A DNA stretch of 16,882 nucleotides from Acinetobacter sp. (GTDB lineage Bacteria > Pseudomonadota > Gammaproteobacteria > Pseudomonadales > Moraxellaceae). The stretch covers positions 1 through 16,882 of the forward strand of contig JASLIY010000053.1 of NCBI GenBank assembly GCA_030152675.1, given 5' to 3'. Under the pieces are notes generated by a model, which was given only the letters and a program-made list of their open reading frames with translations, was not told the DNA's origin and made no database searches. Numbering within the stretch: the first letter of the stretch is position 1; every line of letters begins with the position of its first letter. The position numbers and the translations under genes were made by a program. This document shows, in pieces, positions 6,770 to 14,882 of the stretch.

Positions 6770-7927
6770 TTGACCGCTTTAAACCCAACTGTTGTACCAA
6801 TGTCGTTATATATCCACATGCCTTGGTGTGTGCGTAAGTGTCCGTATTGTGATTTTAATTCCCACGCGGTGCCAGAGGGCAAACTTAATTTGGATTTGGA
6901 GCAGCACTACTTACAGGCTTTGGTCGCAGACTTGGGCACTCAACTGGACTTTGTGCAAGGTCGCAAGATTCACAGCGTTTTTATCGGTGGCGGAACCCCA
7001 TCGCTGATTTCAGCACAGGGCTATGCGTGGTTATTTGCTGAGTTAAAAAAATTAGTCGCCTTTGAAGATGGCTGCGAAATTACCCTCGAAGCCAATCCGG
7101 GAACTTTGGAGCATGAGCCTTTTGCAGCCTATTTGGCCGCAGGGATTAATCGTCTCTCCATCGGGGTGCAGAGTTTTGATGGTGAACATTTACAGCGCTT
7201 GGGGCGGATTCACAGTCAAAATGATGCCTTGTCCGCGATCAAATTGGCCAAACAAGCGGGTTTTGAACGGGTCAATGTAGACTTGATGCATGGTCTGGCT
7301 GAGCAAACACTGGAGCAAGCGCTCTTAGATCTCAAGCTGGCGGTGGAGCAAGGCGCGACGCATATCTCATGGTATCAACTGACCATTGAGCCAAATACCG
7401 TATTCTTTCGCACCCAACCAGTATTGCCACATGAGGATGTGTTAGAACAAATCCAAACCCAGGGCGAGGCTTATTTGCTCGCGCAAGGCTTTGTCAATTA
7501 TGAAGTGTCGGCATGGCGCAAAGAACGTCCATCCGCGCACAATCTCAACTACTGGCAGTTTGGCGATTATTTGGCGATTGGGGCAGGGGCGCATGGCAAG
7601 GTGACCTTGCCAGATGGGGTGTATCGTTTTCAAAAAACTCGCTTGCCCAAAGACTACTTGGCCAAAGTCCCCGCAGACAATTTACAATTCAAAGCCATCA
7701 GTGCGGCTGAAATGCCATTTGAATTTATGATGAATGCGCTGCGCCTCAATCAAGGCGTTGCAGCCGATCTTTATGCCGAGCGTACTGGCTTAAGTTTGCA
7801 AGCGCTGGATCAGGCGTTGGCGGCGTTGCGTCAGCGTCAGTTACTGCAGGCCGATCCTGCACGTTTGGCCTGTACCGCCCAAGGACATGGTTTTTTAAAT
7901 ACTGTGTTGGAAGCTTTTTTAGACTGA
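6770..7927 (+). CDS. hemW: Radical SAM heme chaperone HemW
   Basis: A 385-residue radical S-adenosylmethionine protein. The cluster motif C-x3-C-x2-C is at C20, C24 and C27 in MPWCVRKCPYCDFNSH, followed by D-F rather than the extra cysteine (C-x-C) of HemN, the oxygen-independent coproporphyrinogen oxidase. This is the usual mark separating HemW from HemN. FIGGGTPSLIS is the glycine-rich SAM-binding segment, and NLNYWQFGDYLAIGAGAH is typical of HemW. HemW binds heme and delivers it to membrane acceptors; it is not thought to perform the HemN reaction. The start is uncertain: TTG at 6770 is the first possible start after an in-frame stop, and ATG at 6800 directly precedes S-L-Y-I-H-M-P-W. Neither has a clear ribosome binding site. 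Confidence 0.92.
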   Translation: MTALNPTVVPMSLYIHMPWCVRKCPYCDFNSHAVPEGKLNLDLEQHYLQALVADLGTQLDFVQGRKIHSVFIGGGTPSLISAQGYAWLFAELKKLVAFEDGCEITLEANPGTLEHEPFAAYLAAGINRLSIGVQSFDGEHLQRLGRIHSQNDALSAIKLAKQAGFERVNVDLMHGLAEQTLEQALLDLKLAVEQGATHISWYQLTIEPNTVFFRTQPVLPHEDVLEQIQTQGEAYLLAQGFVNYEVSAWRKERPSAHNLNYWQFGDYLAIGAGAHGKVTLPDGVYRFQKTRLPKDYLAKVPADNLQFKAISAAEMPFEFMMNALRLNQGVAADLYAERTGLSLQALDQALAALRQRQLLQADPARLACTAQGHGFLNTVLEAFLD

Positions 7928-7989
7928 GTTGCTGTGGGTTGATCTCGATACACGCCAGAGGGTTGTGCAGACAATTTAAATTTAAAGAT

Positions 7990-8027
7990 TTGATCCTATT
8001 CAGAATTGCGCTATATATTGATCCTAT
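7990..8027 (+). promoter_or_regulatory. Candidate promoter with 10-bp direct repeat upstream of the 290-residue gene
   Basis: TTGATC (7990-7995; 4 of 6 to TTGACA) is followed after 18 bases by TATATT (8014-8019; 5 of 6 to TATAAT). The decamer TTGATCCTAT occurs twice, at 7990-7999 over the -35 and at 8018-8027 at the end of the -10 and the expected start of transcription, 28 bases apart. The placement would suit a regulator occupying both sites. A small hairpin (ACGCC, 8039-8043 / GGCGT, 8049-8053) follows in the leader. Confidence 0.4.
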
Positions 8028-8095
8028 AAACCTATATGACGCCCATTAGGCGTAGCGCATGATTTGATCTTTTATTTTAAAGTTGGGGGAAGTCC

Positions 8096-8968
8096 GTGTC
8101 TAAGTTAGAAGCCAAGCCAGAAAACCATAAAATATTTATTTTCAATAAAGTCTTTGAGTTTGCTTCGGCCAAACAACAGGCCGAGAAAAAGAAACTCAAT
8201 GCGTTCGGTTTGTTCAAGTTCAATCCATTCAATCGACCTACCGATGAAACGGTACTGCTCAAGGATCAGATCTTACGTTATGAACCATTCTGGTATGTCG
8301 CCAGTAAGCGCCAATTGGACTATACCTGTGAAGTGACCTATGCCATTCCGGTGCACAATCCACATGCGGTTGCGGTATCGACCAAGACGGATGAGCCTGA
8401 ACATGCAGCCTATCCGATCATTCGTCAGCAAGACAAATCCAAAATCGATTTACAGGTGGTGGAGCACTGCCATCGTTCGATCGAATATGCCAGCCACTTT
8501 GATGGCTTAAAACGTGGCATCAAGATCAAAGCCTTGACTGAGTACATCCAAAAGTTTGCCCATGAAGAAGTGCAACAGGTGGAATTGGAGAATGTGCTTA
8601 AGCCATTGTTATCCGTGGATCAGTTGACCAGTGTGGTGCGTTCTGAACTGCAAAATCAAGTCATCAATGCCACCACGATCGAACGTGATGCCGAAGAAAT
8701 CACGGCCTTGTATTTATATTTTAGACCGGTGTATGCCTTTGAATATCATTGGTCCACTGCGGATAAAATCGGGGTGATTGAAGTCGATGGCCTCACAGGT
8801 GAAATTATAGAAAATGGGAATTGGTTTAAGAACTCCTTTGAGTCGACCTTTACCCGCGACAACTTAATTGAACTCAGTGCTGAGCTGGCTACCATGGTGG
8901 TGCCGGGTGGCGGCACTGTGGTTAAGATCGCATCGAAAATGATGATCCCAGACGCGGATACGCAATAA
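8096..8968 (+). CDS. Unknown protein, 290 residues
   Basis: I do not recognise this family. The protein starts with GTG, preceded by a strong GGGGGA about 6-8 bases upstream, and no competing start looks better. There is no signal peptide or obvious membrane helix, so it is probably cytoplasmic. Two aromatic-proline motifs stand out: LRYEPFWYVASKRQLDYTCE (residues 60-79) and YFRPVYAFEYHW (208-219). The second is followed by K-I-G-V-I-E-V-D-G-L-T-G-E-I-I, a strand-turn-strand pattern like the V-D-G-x-T-G elements seen at the ends of various zinc-ribbon or PepSY-like proteins. The middle (about 125-205) is rich in charged residues and looks helical. C125 and C79 are the only cysteines. It follows hemW after 168 bases, with its own candidate promoter, and ends at a strong terminator. 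Confidence 0.85.
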   Translation: MSKLEAKPENHKIFIFNKVFEFASAKQQAEKKKLNAFGLFKFNPFNRPTDETVLLKDQILRYEPFWYVASKRQLDYTCEVTYAIPVHNPHAVAVSTKTDEPEHAAYPIIRQQDKSKIDLQVVEHCHRSIEYASHFDGLKRGIKIKALTEYIQKFAHEEVQQVELENVLKPLLSVDQLTSVVRSELQNQVINATTIERDAEEITALYLYFRPVYAFEYHWSTADKIGVIEVDGLTGEIIENGNWFKNSFESTFTRDNLIELSAELATMVVPGGGTVVKIASKMMIPDADTQ

Positions 8969-8987
8969 AATCTTGGGTGTTTGATGC

Positions 8988-9016
8988 AAAAAAAGAGCGC
9001 CGAAGCGCTCTTTTTT
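8988..9016. terminator. Bidirectional rho-independent terminator
   Basis: Stem GAGCGC (8995-9000) and GCGCTC (9005-9010) with a CGAA tetraloop is flanked by seven A on the left and six T on the right. It therefore serves the 290-residue gene on the + strand and the acyl-CoA dehydrogenase on the - strand. Confidence 0.93.
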
Positions 9017-9036
9017 AATCTCATTACTGCGTGAAC

Positions 9037-10860
9037 TTAGTAATCAAAGCTAAAGTGTTCAGCAGGCAACGAGGTCATGGTGCGAGATGGATTGACCATC
9101 GCTTCAGCATGGCCTTGTGCACGTGGCAATAGACGCTCGAAATAGAAGTCTGCCACTTTGATTTTGGCCTTATAGAACTCTGGTGCTTCTTTGCCTGTAC
9201 CTGATTCTAATTTCTCAGAGGCAACCGCTGCTTGCTGCGCCCAGAAATACGCCATCATGGCATAACCTGAGAACATCAAGTAATCGACCGAGGCACTCGA
9301 CACCACATCGCGATCTTTACGCGCTGCAAGCATGATACGAACGGTCAATGCATTCCATTGTGCGCAGACTTTGGTTAGATCCCAAGCAAAACGGCGCATG
9401 TATTTGTTACGCGCATGACGACCACAGAACTTTAAGATTTCAGCGGTGTATTCACGGACCACTTTACCTTTAGAAGACAACAACACTTTACGACCGATCA
9501 GATCCAGTGCTTGAACACCGGTGGTGCCTTCGTATAGCGTGGCAATACGTGCATCACGTGCAATCTGTTCCATACCGTGTTCTTTGATATAGCCATGACC
9601 ACCAAAGACTTGCATACCATGGTTTGCGGCTTCTAGACCCAACTCAGTCAAGAAACCTTTTAAGATCGGCGTGAAGAAACCGAGTTTGTCATCATATTCA
9701 TCAAACTGTGCTTGATCGCCTTTGGCCAATGCATCGGCCATTTTGTCTGCGATCTGTGCGGCATGATAGATCATGGCACGACCGCCTTCAGCGATGGCTT
9801 TTTGAGTCAGCAATAAACGACGGACATCAGCATGATGGATGATGGCATCTGCAACTTTTTCTGGCTCTTTTTTACCAGAGAGGGCACGCATTGACATACG
9901 TTCTTTGGCATAAGGCAATGAACCTTGGAATGCCAACTCAGCATGCGCGATGCCTTGAACCGCTGTTCCGATTCGCGCGGTGTTCATAAAGGTGAACATG
10001 GCATGTAGGCCGCGATTCGGTTCACCGATGAGATAACCAGTGGCTTCATCAAAGTTAAGTACCGCAGTGGCAGAGGCACGAATCCCCATTTTATGTTCGA
10101 TCGAACCACAGTTCACGCCATTGCGCTCACCGACGCCACCATCGGCAGTCGGAATAAATTTCGGTACGATAAATAATGAAATACCGCGAGTGCCTGCAGG
10201 GGCATCCGGAAGGCGTGCCAGTACGATATGGATAATGTTTTCAGTGAGGTCATGCTCACCGGCAGAGATAAAGATTTTAGTTCCGGTGATTTTGTAGCTG
10301 CCATCAGCATTGGCTTCGGCTTTACTTTTGACTTGGCCTAAGTCTGTTCCACATTGTGGTTCAGTTAAGCACATGGTGCCTGACCATGTTCCTGCGACCA
10401 AATGCGGCATATAAGTTTGTTTTTGTTCGTCCGTACCGAACTGCATGATGGTGTTCATACAGCCCATGCTCAGACCCGGATACATGGTGAATGACCAGTT
10501 GGCGGTACCCATCATTTCTGATTTGATCAGGTTAAGAGACATCGGTAAGCCTTGGCCACCAAACTCCTCTGGATAAGACAGGCCTTGCCAGCCGCCTTGA
10601 ACAAACTGATCGTATGCTTCTTTAAAACCTTTAGGCGTGGTGACCACGCCATCTTTAAAGTGACAACCTTCTTCATCACCACTTTGGTTAATTGGGGAAA
10701 GTACATTTTCGCAGTAGTCTGCTGCACCTTCTAAGATCATTTCAACTGTATCTGCGTCCGCATTCTCACCGTTTGAAAGGGTTTGGTAGTGGGCAGAATA
10801 GTCAAATAATTCATTCATTAAAAAACGAATGTCGCGTAAGGGCGCTTTATATGCTGGCAT
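9037..10860 (-). CDS. Acyl-CoA dehydrogenase with extra N- and C-terminal domains
   Basis: A 607-residue FAD-dependent acyl-CoA dehydrogenase of the long class that carries a short N-terminal domain (AcylCoA_DH_N, first about 35 residues) and a C-terminal helical domain (DUF/ACAD_C type, from about residue 465), the same layout as DmdC-like enzymes. The substrate-binding and flavin segment MCLTEPQCGTDLG is at 163-175, the characteristic QVFGGHGYIKEHG at 417-429, and the likely catalytic base is E444 in LYEGTTGVQALDLIGRK. It would oxidise an acyl-CoA thioester to the enoyl-CoA and pass electrons to ETF; chain length cannot be read from the sequence. The ATG has AGGA seven bases upstream. It is transcribed alone, divergently from the lipoprotein gene and convergent with the unknown gene, sharing a terminator with the latter. 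Confidence 0.93.
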   Translation of the reverse strand: MPAYKAPLRDIRFLMNELFDYSAHYQTLSNGENADADTVEMILEGAADYCENVLSPINQSGDEEGCHFKDGVVTTPKGFKEAYDQFVQGGWQGLSYPEEFGGQGLPMSLNLIKSEMMGTANWSFTMYPGLSMGCMNTIMQFGTDEQKQTYMPHLVAGTWSGTMCLTEPQCGTDLGQVKSKAEANADGSYKITGTKIFISAGEHDLTENIIHIVLARLPDAPAGTRGISLFIVPKFIPTADGGVGERNGVNCGSIEHKMGIRASATAVLNFDEATGYLIGEPNRGLHAMFTFMNTARIGTAVQGIAHAELAFQGSLPYAKERMSMRALSGKKEPEKVADAIIHHADVRRLLLTQKAIAEGGRAMIYHAAQIADKMADALAKGDQAQFDEYDDKLGFFTPILKGFLTELGLEAANHGMQVFGGHGYIKEHGMEQIARDARIATLYEGTTGVQALDLIGRKVLLSSKGKVVREYTAEILKFCGRHARNKYMRRFAWDLTKVCAQWNALTVRIMLAARKDRDVVSSASVDYLMFSGYAMMAYFWAQQAAVASEKLESGTGKEAPEFYKAKIKVADFYFERLLPRAQGHAEAMVNPSRTMTSLPAEHFSFDY

Positions 10861-10897
10861 GTGGCAATCCTAATGTAGAAATAGTTTTGGATCTTTC

Positions 10898-10913
10898 AAT
10901 CAATGCTTTGATT
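10898..10913. promoter_or_regulatory. 16-bp inverted repeat upstream of the acyl-CoA dehydrogenase
   Basis: AATCAA (10898-10903) and TTGATT (10908-10913) are perfect reverse complements around TGCT, 38-53 bases upstream of the dehydrogenase ATG in an AT-rich divergent region of 249 bases. The size and position fit an operator for a dimeric regulator, but short AT-rich repeats arise often by chance. Confidence 0.3.
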
Positions 10914-11109
10914 ATTCATTTTTATGCTAAAAAAACATTGATAACAGTGATTAAATAAAATGTCAGAAAGGCGAATTTGGCATATTTAATATACGTCTAA
11001 TTCTCGATTATTTGTTAAACTTATCAACAATTAATTTTTTAATATATAGATCAGTTGTATCGAAACATCACTTTGCAAAGTCGGTTAAATGGGGTTTTAA
11101 AACAGTATT

Positions 11110-13503
11110 ATGCGTTTAAAGAAATTAACTTTATGTTTGCTCGGGTTGAGCCTTTCAGCATGTTCAACCGTCATGCACAACAATCAATCAGCGGCCGTTT
11201 CGGGTCTTGATCAAAAAGCAGCACAGGGCTTAAATGCGATGTACACATCGCCGAGCTATGATTTTAATGGTCAGTTTAAGTTTGGTTTTTCACCAACCAC
11301 AGCGGCGCAGGCCAAGCCAACGGCCAAAACAGAAAAGGCCACACTTGATCCAGCATTGGTCAAGCAAATGGATGCTTATCTAAGAGCGCAAAAGATCAAA
11401 CTGACAGCACAACAAAAAGCTGAGCTCTATCAGGCGATCGAGCAGGAAAAAAGCCCATATCGCTCAGGTAGTTCTAAAAAATTCCAAGACTTTTTAAGCA
11501 ATATCTTATCTAGTATTGATTTTAGCTACGATGGCTCTGTGCACTTTAGAGACAAGATTGGTAGCCTGAATCTCACCAGTAAATATGAGAAACAAAACTT
11601 ATTGGTTCAGTCTAAGATCCCGATGGTTTTAGACTTTAAGAATCATAAGTTCTACGTCAATTACTTCGGCTTTATGCCATTTATGGTCAATCCTGAAAAT
11701 CAAAATGATTTTGCCTATTTTGATTTTTCTGCATTTAAAGATGATCTTGAGCAGGTCAATCTGAAAAATTTTGTTGAATATATCAAACAAAATAGCACCC
11801 TACCGTATAGCTTGGCTCAAGCGCCGCAACTACAGAGTTTGAAGTTGAGCGCGCAAGAGCAGTCACAAGGCATGGTGGAAAAGATTCGTCTGAAGTCGAC
11901 GCTTGAAGAATTGATCGTGCAACAAGGTTTGTTTGAAGCAGTGAACAAAACCTATATGCAGAAGTCGGTGATCAATGTTGAAAAAATTGTTGAGTCTAAA
12001 CTCGAACAAGCCAAACAAGCCGATGCAACGCAAAGTAGTGATTTAGATGATGAAGATCGTTACATGACCTATGGCATGGGCAAAGAAGAAGCCGAAGCCT
12101 ATCGCGCCAGTAAAAAGCTTTATCGTTTGGTGAATGCACATCTGTATGGTCGAGAAGATGACGATGCGGTTGCCGCCGCGACGGAGGCCTATGCAGAAGC
12201 GGTCGAGGCATCGGATGCTTATCCAGAGGGTGCGGATGCAGCAGCTGAAGATGCGACAGCTGCAGCTGAAGACGCGGTGGATGCTGCGCGTGATTCGGAC
12301 GGTATGGACTATGAGCAATGTAAGGCGCTCAAAACTTCGAAAGCACGTATTCGCTTAGGTGATGTGACCTATTGTGATGACATCTATAGTATTAATGTTT
12401 TAGCACCGGCTCAAGCATCGAGTACACCTTCACCTTTTGAATTGATCACTTCTGATGAATACAAGAAGTTAGAACAAACCTTTGCAGACTACGCGACTGA
12501 AACTCTCGTCGGCGCTGATGACTTTAAGGTGCTGTGGAATCGACATCAGGCTGAAATTGAGGCCTTGTTGGCCAAGCACAGTCACAATCCGTTGGTAACT
12601 GATGTTGGCTTGGATGCACAGGGTCGCGCCATGGTGGTGGATTATCAATTTGACTTTGATATCGACGACTTTGGCAAGATTCATTTAAGTTCGGGTACGC
12701 GTATCTTTAATTATGGCAAAGCCACTCCGATTTCACGTAGCCAACTTAAAAATGCAAAATCAGTTGAAGAAATCACTCAAGGTTCGATGTTTGAAAGCTT
12801 TGTCTCCGGAATTACCCGTGCCATTGGCAATGCTGGTGGTGACAAGGTTGGTGCGAGTGCGGAGTCGGATGGACAAAATGTTAAGTCGCTTGATGCACAA
12901 CTCGAAGACTTGGCAGCGCAAATCTATGATTCAACCCGTTCATATAGCAGCACTTATGAAGCGGTATTCTTGATGAAGTTAACCGCTGAACAACCGGAAA
13001 TCGTCAAGTATTACACCACCCAAGAGTTGAGTGAAATCGCACGCGTTTACGCTTACAGTTATGCAGATCAAGACGTCTACAACCCACAAGGTGCAGCATT
13101 GGCGAGCTTGGAAAAACTGATGGAGAAACATGAGCTACACAACCGTCATCAGTATGATAATGATATGGGTTCAGACGTGTATGATGTGGTTGAAGAGGCA
13201 ATTGCGAAGCGCGAGCAACGTCAGTCGTGGAATCAATTCGCGCAGAAATATAAGCAGCCTAAAGATCTATTTGCTGCTTACTATGTGAAAACCTTTGCCG
13301 AAGATCATGACTTAGATCAAAAAGAGTTGGCTGAACTTCGTGTGGTGGCCAACATCTTGGCACAGGCTTATGTCGATACGCGTAACAACAAGTTGTCTGC
13401 GAAAACTGTGGCAGCCTTGAAAGAAGATGCGGATGAATACATCGACTATGACTTGTATCGTCAGAGCTATGAAAAGGTGCAAAAGCGCTTTAATCAGCGT
13501 TAA
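11110..13503 (+). CDS. Large lipoprotein of unknown function
   Basis: A 797-residue protein with a clear lipoprotein signal: basic M-R-L-K-K, a short hydrophobic stretch, and lipobox L-S-A-C with the lipidated cysteine at C18. The next residue is serine, not aspartate, so the Lol system should carry it to the outer membrane. I do not recognise the family. N-terminal residues 45-60 (SPSYDFNGQFKFGF) and 135-200 (DFSYDGSVHF onward, alternating hydrophobic and polar) look rich in beta strands, as does 497-540. Residues about 350-400 are a low-complexity stretch of alanine, aspartate and glutamate with a seven-residue repeat. C404 and C422 could form a disulfide. From about 590 to the end it appears mainly helical. 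The ATG lacks a nearby Shine-Dalgarno sequence (GGGG is about 18 bases upstream). It stands alone and ends at a strong terminator. Confidence 0.9.
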   Translation: MRLKKLTLCLLGLSLSACSTVMHNNQSAAVSGLDQKAAQGLNAMYTSPSYDFNGQFKFGFSPTTAAQAKPTAKTEKATLDPALVKQMDAYLRAQKIKLTAQQKAELYQAIEQEKSPYRSGSSKKFQDFLSNILSSIDFSYDGSVHFRDKIGSLNLTSKYEKQNLLVQSKIPMVLDFKNHKFYVNYFGFMPFMVNPENQNDFAYFDFSAFKDDLEQVNLKNFVEYIKQNSTLPYSLAQAPQLQSLKLSAQEQSQGMVEKIRLKSTLEELIVQQGLFEAVNKTYMQKSVINVEKIVESKLEQAKQADATQSSDLDDEDRYMTYGMGKEEAEAYRASKKLYRLVNAHLYGREDDDAVAAATEAYAEAVEASDAYPEGADAAAEDATAAAEDAVDAARDSDGMDYEQCKALKTSKARIRLGDVTYCDDIYSINVLAPAQASSTPSPFELITSDEYKKLEQTFADYATETLVGADDFKVLWNRHQAEIEALLAKHSHNPLVTDVGLDAQGRAMVVDYQFDFDIDDFGKIHLSSGTRIFNYGKATPISRSQLKNAKSVEEITQGSMFESFVSGITRAIGNAGGDKVGASAESDGQNVKSLDAQLEDLAAQIYDSTRSYSSTYEAVFLMKLTAEQPEIVKYYTTQELSEIARVYAYSYADQDVYNPQGAALASLEKLMEKHELHNRHQYDNDMGSDVYDVVEEAIAKREQRQSWNQFAQKYKQPKDLFAAYYVKTFAEDHDLDQKELAELRVVANILAQAYVDTRNNKLSAKTVAALKEDADEYIDYDLYRQSYEKVQKRFNQR
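12241..12282 (+). repeat. Imperfect 21-bp direct repeat inside the lipoprotein gene
   Basis: GCAGCTGAAGATGCG (12241-12255) recurs as GCAGCTGAAGACGCG (12262-12276), one mismatch in 15, with a 21-base period. It encodes the heptad-length pair A-A-E-D-A-T-A / A-A-E-D-A-V-D. The period is a whole number of codons, so changes in copy number would keep the frame. Confidence 0.75.
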
Positions 13504-13545
13504 GACCGATTCAGTAAAGCATGGTGAGATCTAGAATTGCCAGTT

Positions 13546-13578
13546 AAAAAAAGAACCTGCTTGCAGGTTCTTTTTTTT
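13546..13578. terminator. Bidirectional rho-independent terminator
   Basis: Stem GAACCTG (13553-13559) and CAGGTTC (13564-13570) around CTTG is flanked by seven A on the left and eight T on the right. It lies between the convergent lipoprotein and aroE genes and can serve both. Confidence 0.94.
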
Positions 13579-13605
13579 GCTCAATGGATCGGGGCAAGGC
13601 TGAGC

Positions 13606-14412
13606 TTAGCGGCTGCTGTCTTGGATAAAATCTTTTAAGTTCGGGCGCACCGCATGCCATAAAGTAAAGGCTTCAATGGCTTGACCAACTAACATGCCAT
13701 AACCATCGGCAGTCGGCACATGACGTTGTTGTGCTTGGCTCAGGAAACTCGATGCTTTGCCATAGGCCATTTCATAGGCGTACTTAAATTGTAGTGATGC
13801 AGGGAGTTGTAAGGCATCGCCGCTAAGGCTAGCTGAGGTGGCATTGATCACCAGATCATAGTGCCCACTGAGTTGATCCAGTTCACAGGCACTGAGCTGT
13901 GCATCTGGCACAGCAGATTCTAGGTCGCTGACCAATTGGGCAGCACGTGAGTAAGTACGGTTGGCGATCATGATTTCTTTGGCACCGGCCATCACCAGAG
14001 GATAGATCACGCCGCGAGTTGCACCGCCTGCACCTATGATGAGAATTTTACTGTCCTGAAGCGGCCAACCGAGCAGTCGCATCGCTTCGACTAAGCCTTG
14101 TCCATCGGTATTGTCACCGCAGAGCTGACCTTGCTGCATCCATAAGGTATTGACTGCTTTGGCGATTTTGGCACGTTCAGTGAGGATGTCACACAGTGCA
14201 TAGGCTTGTTCTTTAAAGGGCACCGTGACATTGAGTCCACTGCCATTGTCACGAAAAAATTGTTTGACGCTAGATTCAAAGCCATCGAGTGGGGCAAGTC
14301 GTTTGCTGTATTCAAGTTCTATACCGACACTTTCGGCAAAGGCATGGTGTAAATCAGGTGAACGTGAATGTTCGATTGGGTGGCCAATCACGGCAAATTT
14401 TTTGCGCATCAT
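13606..14412 (-). CDS. aroE: Shikimate dehydrogenase
   Basis: A 268-residue NADP-dependent enzyme that reduces 3-dehydroshikimate to shikimate in aromatic amino-acid synthesis. The shikimate site is seen in HSRSPDLHHAF (S16, S18), in NVTVPFKEQA with the catalytic lysine K67, in N88 (A-V-N-T-L), and in GDNTDGQG with the catalytic aspartate D103. The NADP loop is GAGGATRG (127-134), followed by NRTYSR (151-156). NATSASLSGD (190-199) and the glutamine in MLVGQAIEAF complete the pattern. The frame is open to 14448, but a candidate promoter overlaps that longer start. The tandem ATG-ATG at 14412/14409 follows GGA about eight bases upstream, so 14412 is used. Its usual neighbour hemF lies upstream, separated here by about 760 bases. 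Confidence 0.95.
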   Translation of the reverse strand: MMRKKFAVIGHPIEHSRSPDLHHAFAESVGIELEYSKRLAPLDGFESSVKQFFRDNGSGLNVTVPFKEQAYALCDILTERAKIAKAVNTLWMQQGQLCGDNTDGQGLVEAMRLLGWPLQDSKILIIGAGGATRGVIYPLVMAGAKEIMIANRTYSRAAQLVSDLESAVPDAQLSACELDQLSGHYDLVINATSASLSGDALQLPASLQFKYAYEMAYGKASSFLSQAQQRHVPTADGYGMLVGQAIEAFTLWHAVRPNLKDFIQDSSR

Positions 14413-14446
14413 TTTTATATCCAATGACTTCGAAATTAATGCACAC

Positions 14447-14496
14447 AATATACGTGATTTGAGCAGGGAGGCAAAATATTCGACCGTCTGAATATT
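14447..14496 (-). promoter_or_regulatory. Candidate aroE promoter with abutting 22-bp inverted repeat
   Basis: On the minus strand TTGCCT (14469-14474; 4 of 6) is followed after 16 bases by TATATT (14447-14452; 5 of 6), about 35 bases before the ATG at 14412. Directly upstream of the -35, AATATTC (14475-14481) and GAATATT (14490-14496) form a perfect 7-bp inverted repeat around an 8-base spacer. The repeat could bind a regulator or a polymerase subunit. It suggests that aroE has its own promoter rather than depending only on hemF transcription. Confidence 0.45.
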
Positions 14497-14675
14497 GCCG
14501 ATGACGGATGAAGGTCCAGATTTAAATCTTAAGTCCCCTAGAACAGGGTTGAAAGGTCGAGTATATCCAAATCGGTATTAAGGATACGAATAAGCTGATG
14601 CACCATCAATAGAGGAAAATTCAGAAAGGTGGCGACTCAGCATGGATCGCTGTATGGAGAAGTGGGAGGTTCGGC

Positions 14676-14882
14676 TTAAGGGTTACAGATCGAGGCTAAA
14701 AGGTCTAAAGCAACGGTAGACAACACACTGATGATCCCGACGATGAGCAATACGCTCATGGTGATGGTGACGTTATCCGCCAGATCATTGTGTGAAATCA
14801 TGGTGATGCTAAATGAAGCAAGCAAGACCATTAACATCCCAATGGATAGAATAATTTTTTGATTGATACGAAGTGTGGGCAT
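14676..14882 (-). CDS. Small two-helix membrane protein, unknown
   Basis: A 68-residue open frame with two long hydrophobic segments, about residues 10-29 and 38-62, joined by the polar turn S-H-N-D-L-A-D-N, a common plan for small inner-membrane proteins. A basic N-terminus (R5, K9) suggests it faces the cytoplasm. The ATG has GAG about 8 bases upstream, a modest ribosome binding site. The regular placement of hydrophobic residues and clean termini favour a real gene, but there is no motif to assign a function. It lies between hemF and aroE on the same strand, with 263 bases to aroE and 287 to hemF. No terminator is evident after it, so read-through into aroE is possible. Confidence 0.55.
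   Translation of the reverse strand: MPTLRINQKIILSIGMLMVLLASFSITMISHNDLADNVTITMSVLLIVGIISVLSTVALDLLASICNP

Noticed and set aside
6770..7927. HemN, the oxygen-independent coproporphyrinogen oxidase
   Set aside because: The cluster motif is followed by D-F instead of the additional cysteine of HemN, and the length and C-terminal motifs fit HemW.
14413..14448. Longer aroE start at 14448
   Set aside because: The extra 12 residues do not fit the family, have no ribosome binding site, and the proposed start overlaps the candidate -10 element.
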